Under the pieces are notes generated by a model, which saw nothing but the letters and a program-made list of their open reading frames with translations, was not told the DNA's origin and made no database searches. The translations under genes were made by a program, and so were the position numbers. From Euclidia mi (lineage: Eukaryota; Arthropoda; Insecta; Lepidoptera; Erebidae), in assembly GCA_944739405.2 (NCBI GenBank), contig OX123186.2:13724995-13788994 (forward strand): 64,000 nt of DNA, written 5' to 3'. The stretch's first letter is position 1. Each line of letters begins with the position of its first letter. Positions 62,900-64,000 of the stretch are shown here, piece after piece.

Positions 62900-64000
62900 A
62901 TATGCAATGAAAGGTTATATTATTCCCTTTTGTTTAAAACTATTTTGGTTAATGTCCGCCACTGTTCGCAAAGCGGGTCAGATATGCCAAATGACCTTTT
63001 GTCAAAATCTTTTCGGCAAAACGGCAGGATCCCGCTACAGAATAGGACCACTTCTGTTTATATTTTATCGTTAATATTCTTGTCAAACTTACAAAATGAC
63101 TTGTAATACTTGAAATGTACAGCGTAATTTCGAATGGGAATATTGACATCGTAAGGGATAATAGTATTCATGAAGAAAATCGTGCACTGCAATCTTTCAG
63201 AGAATGTAAACGCTAAGTGACTAAGTAATCAGTGCTTTTAGGGTTTCCTTAAGGAAAAACGAAACCTTAATTAAGATCACTCTTGTGTCAGTCCGTCCTA
63301 CCATTACAGCCATCTTGTTCCGATGTAGGACCGATTAAATTGGAACTTGGTACTCGTGTGCTATTTTTAGTTGTATGTGTATTAATGTGAAATCCCAAAT
63401 TCCAGGCTCATCCTCCACCCCTTGGGATAAACAGAGAGAACGTATGACCCTGCCACACAGGCGTTCTAAGCTCTCCCGATAAGCCCACCGTGGTGTCTGT
63501 CGCCATTCCGTAGCAGTGATACCTAGCATGTGTCAATATAATATAATTCTCTGAAATATATAATTCTGTACATATGGTTGGTTAGCTTAAATTTTGATAT
63601 TTGTATTGATGCTTGTTTTTGTGGCAAATACAATTATTTTAATTATAAGTTTAAATACGGAAACTATTAAGAATTTTTAATAGATGGATTTTATAATCCT
63701 GCGACTTATTTCTGATTTTACACCAAAGTTTGCCAACATTTAACTCCAGAGGTAGTTTATCTAACTTTTTAATGTGCTTTGCTGTTGTTTAATGTCAATA
63801 GCAAAGTTCCATGGTCTAAGTTTGATTATTGACTTACTGCAAGTTTTAAAATCCTTTTTTTAGATAATATCGAGCCTTACATTCAAATGCGTGATATGAC
63901 AAGGCTCTACGAAGAAACAAGGACTAACATTACTCGAACAACAACAAATTAGGTCCTGCAGTAAAGTAAATCAATTATTGTTCTTTTCCGCAATAAATCT
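62900..64000. other. Unassigned AT-rich sequence
   Basis: No motif-bearing ORF, RNA gene or repeat shared with the rest of the window. A short patch near 63240-63300 ('aaacgaaacctta..', 'tcagtccgtcc') looks like the end of some dispersed repeat. Confidence 0.5.

Noticed and set aside
1..64000. CRISPR arrays, bacterial operons or plasmid-type genes
   Set aside because: No regularly spaced repeats; gene content and base composition are those of an insect nuclear genome.

Overview
The window looks like AT-rich moth or butterfly (Lepidoptera) nuclear DNA. The signs are a dispersed SINE with the typical lepidopteran tail, LINEs with lepidopteran-type ORFs, short TTAGG-type runs, and tRNA-Glu(CTC) copies carried inside a repeat. 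I found no convincing single-copy host protein gene. Nearly all recognisable sequence is mobile DNA, much of it nested, as expected of heterochromatin or a sex-chromosome-like region (inference).

Layout. 1-2325: 3' end of a BEL/Pao-type retroelement whose Pol runs in frame into a baculovirus-F-like envelope, followed by a putative LTR. 3.3-14.6 kb: a long unclassified repeat (copy A, with a tRNA-Glu) cut up by an RTE fragment, a 5-kb LINE (itself carrying a second LINE fragment) and another LINE with a 10-bp target duplication. 14.8-19.3 kb: a deleted mariner abutting a LINE with lightly damaged ORF2. 19.6-23.7 kb: SINE, a short TTAA-flanked TIR element with an MADF-like exon, then copy B of the long repeat. 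24-29.9 kb: a LINE split by a 3.56-kb insertion that has 46-bp inverted ends and a 4-bp duplication, yet encodes a Ty3/gypsy Pol on one strand and a primer-binding site plus gag start on the other. 31-38.9 kb: almost featureless apart from short repeats.

39,310-53,919 is the centrepiece: a complete 14.6-kb Polinton/Maverick (adintovirus-like) element with identical 62-bp terminal inverted repeats and a perfect 6-bp target duplication. It carries two divergent early-type genes whose start codons sit next to or are split by an intron, a protein-primed family B DNA polymerase, packaging ATPase, a conserved protein of unknown function, chromodomain integrase, PLA2-domain and membrane-active core protein, adenovirus-type protease, penton-like and double-jelly-roll capsid proteins, and a conserved 157-aa protein. 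Polymerase, PLA2 gene, protease and probably penton are broken, so this is a recently dead provirus-like copy. Several late genes have host-style TATA plus TCAGT promoters.

54-64 kb: the rest of the repeat that received the Polinton, also split by a GC-rich retroposon; a LINE with both ORFs intact (54.75-59.16 kb), the best candidate for a currently active element here; and a TIR transposon with a decayed RTE-type LINE inside it. The nesting gives a relative age order: older dispersed repeats first, then LINEs and TIR elements, then the Polinton, the GC-rich retroposon and the intact LINE.
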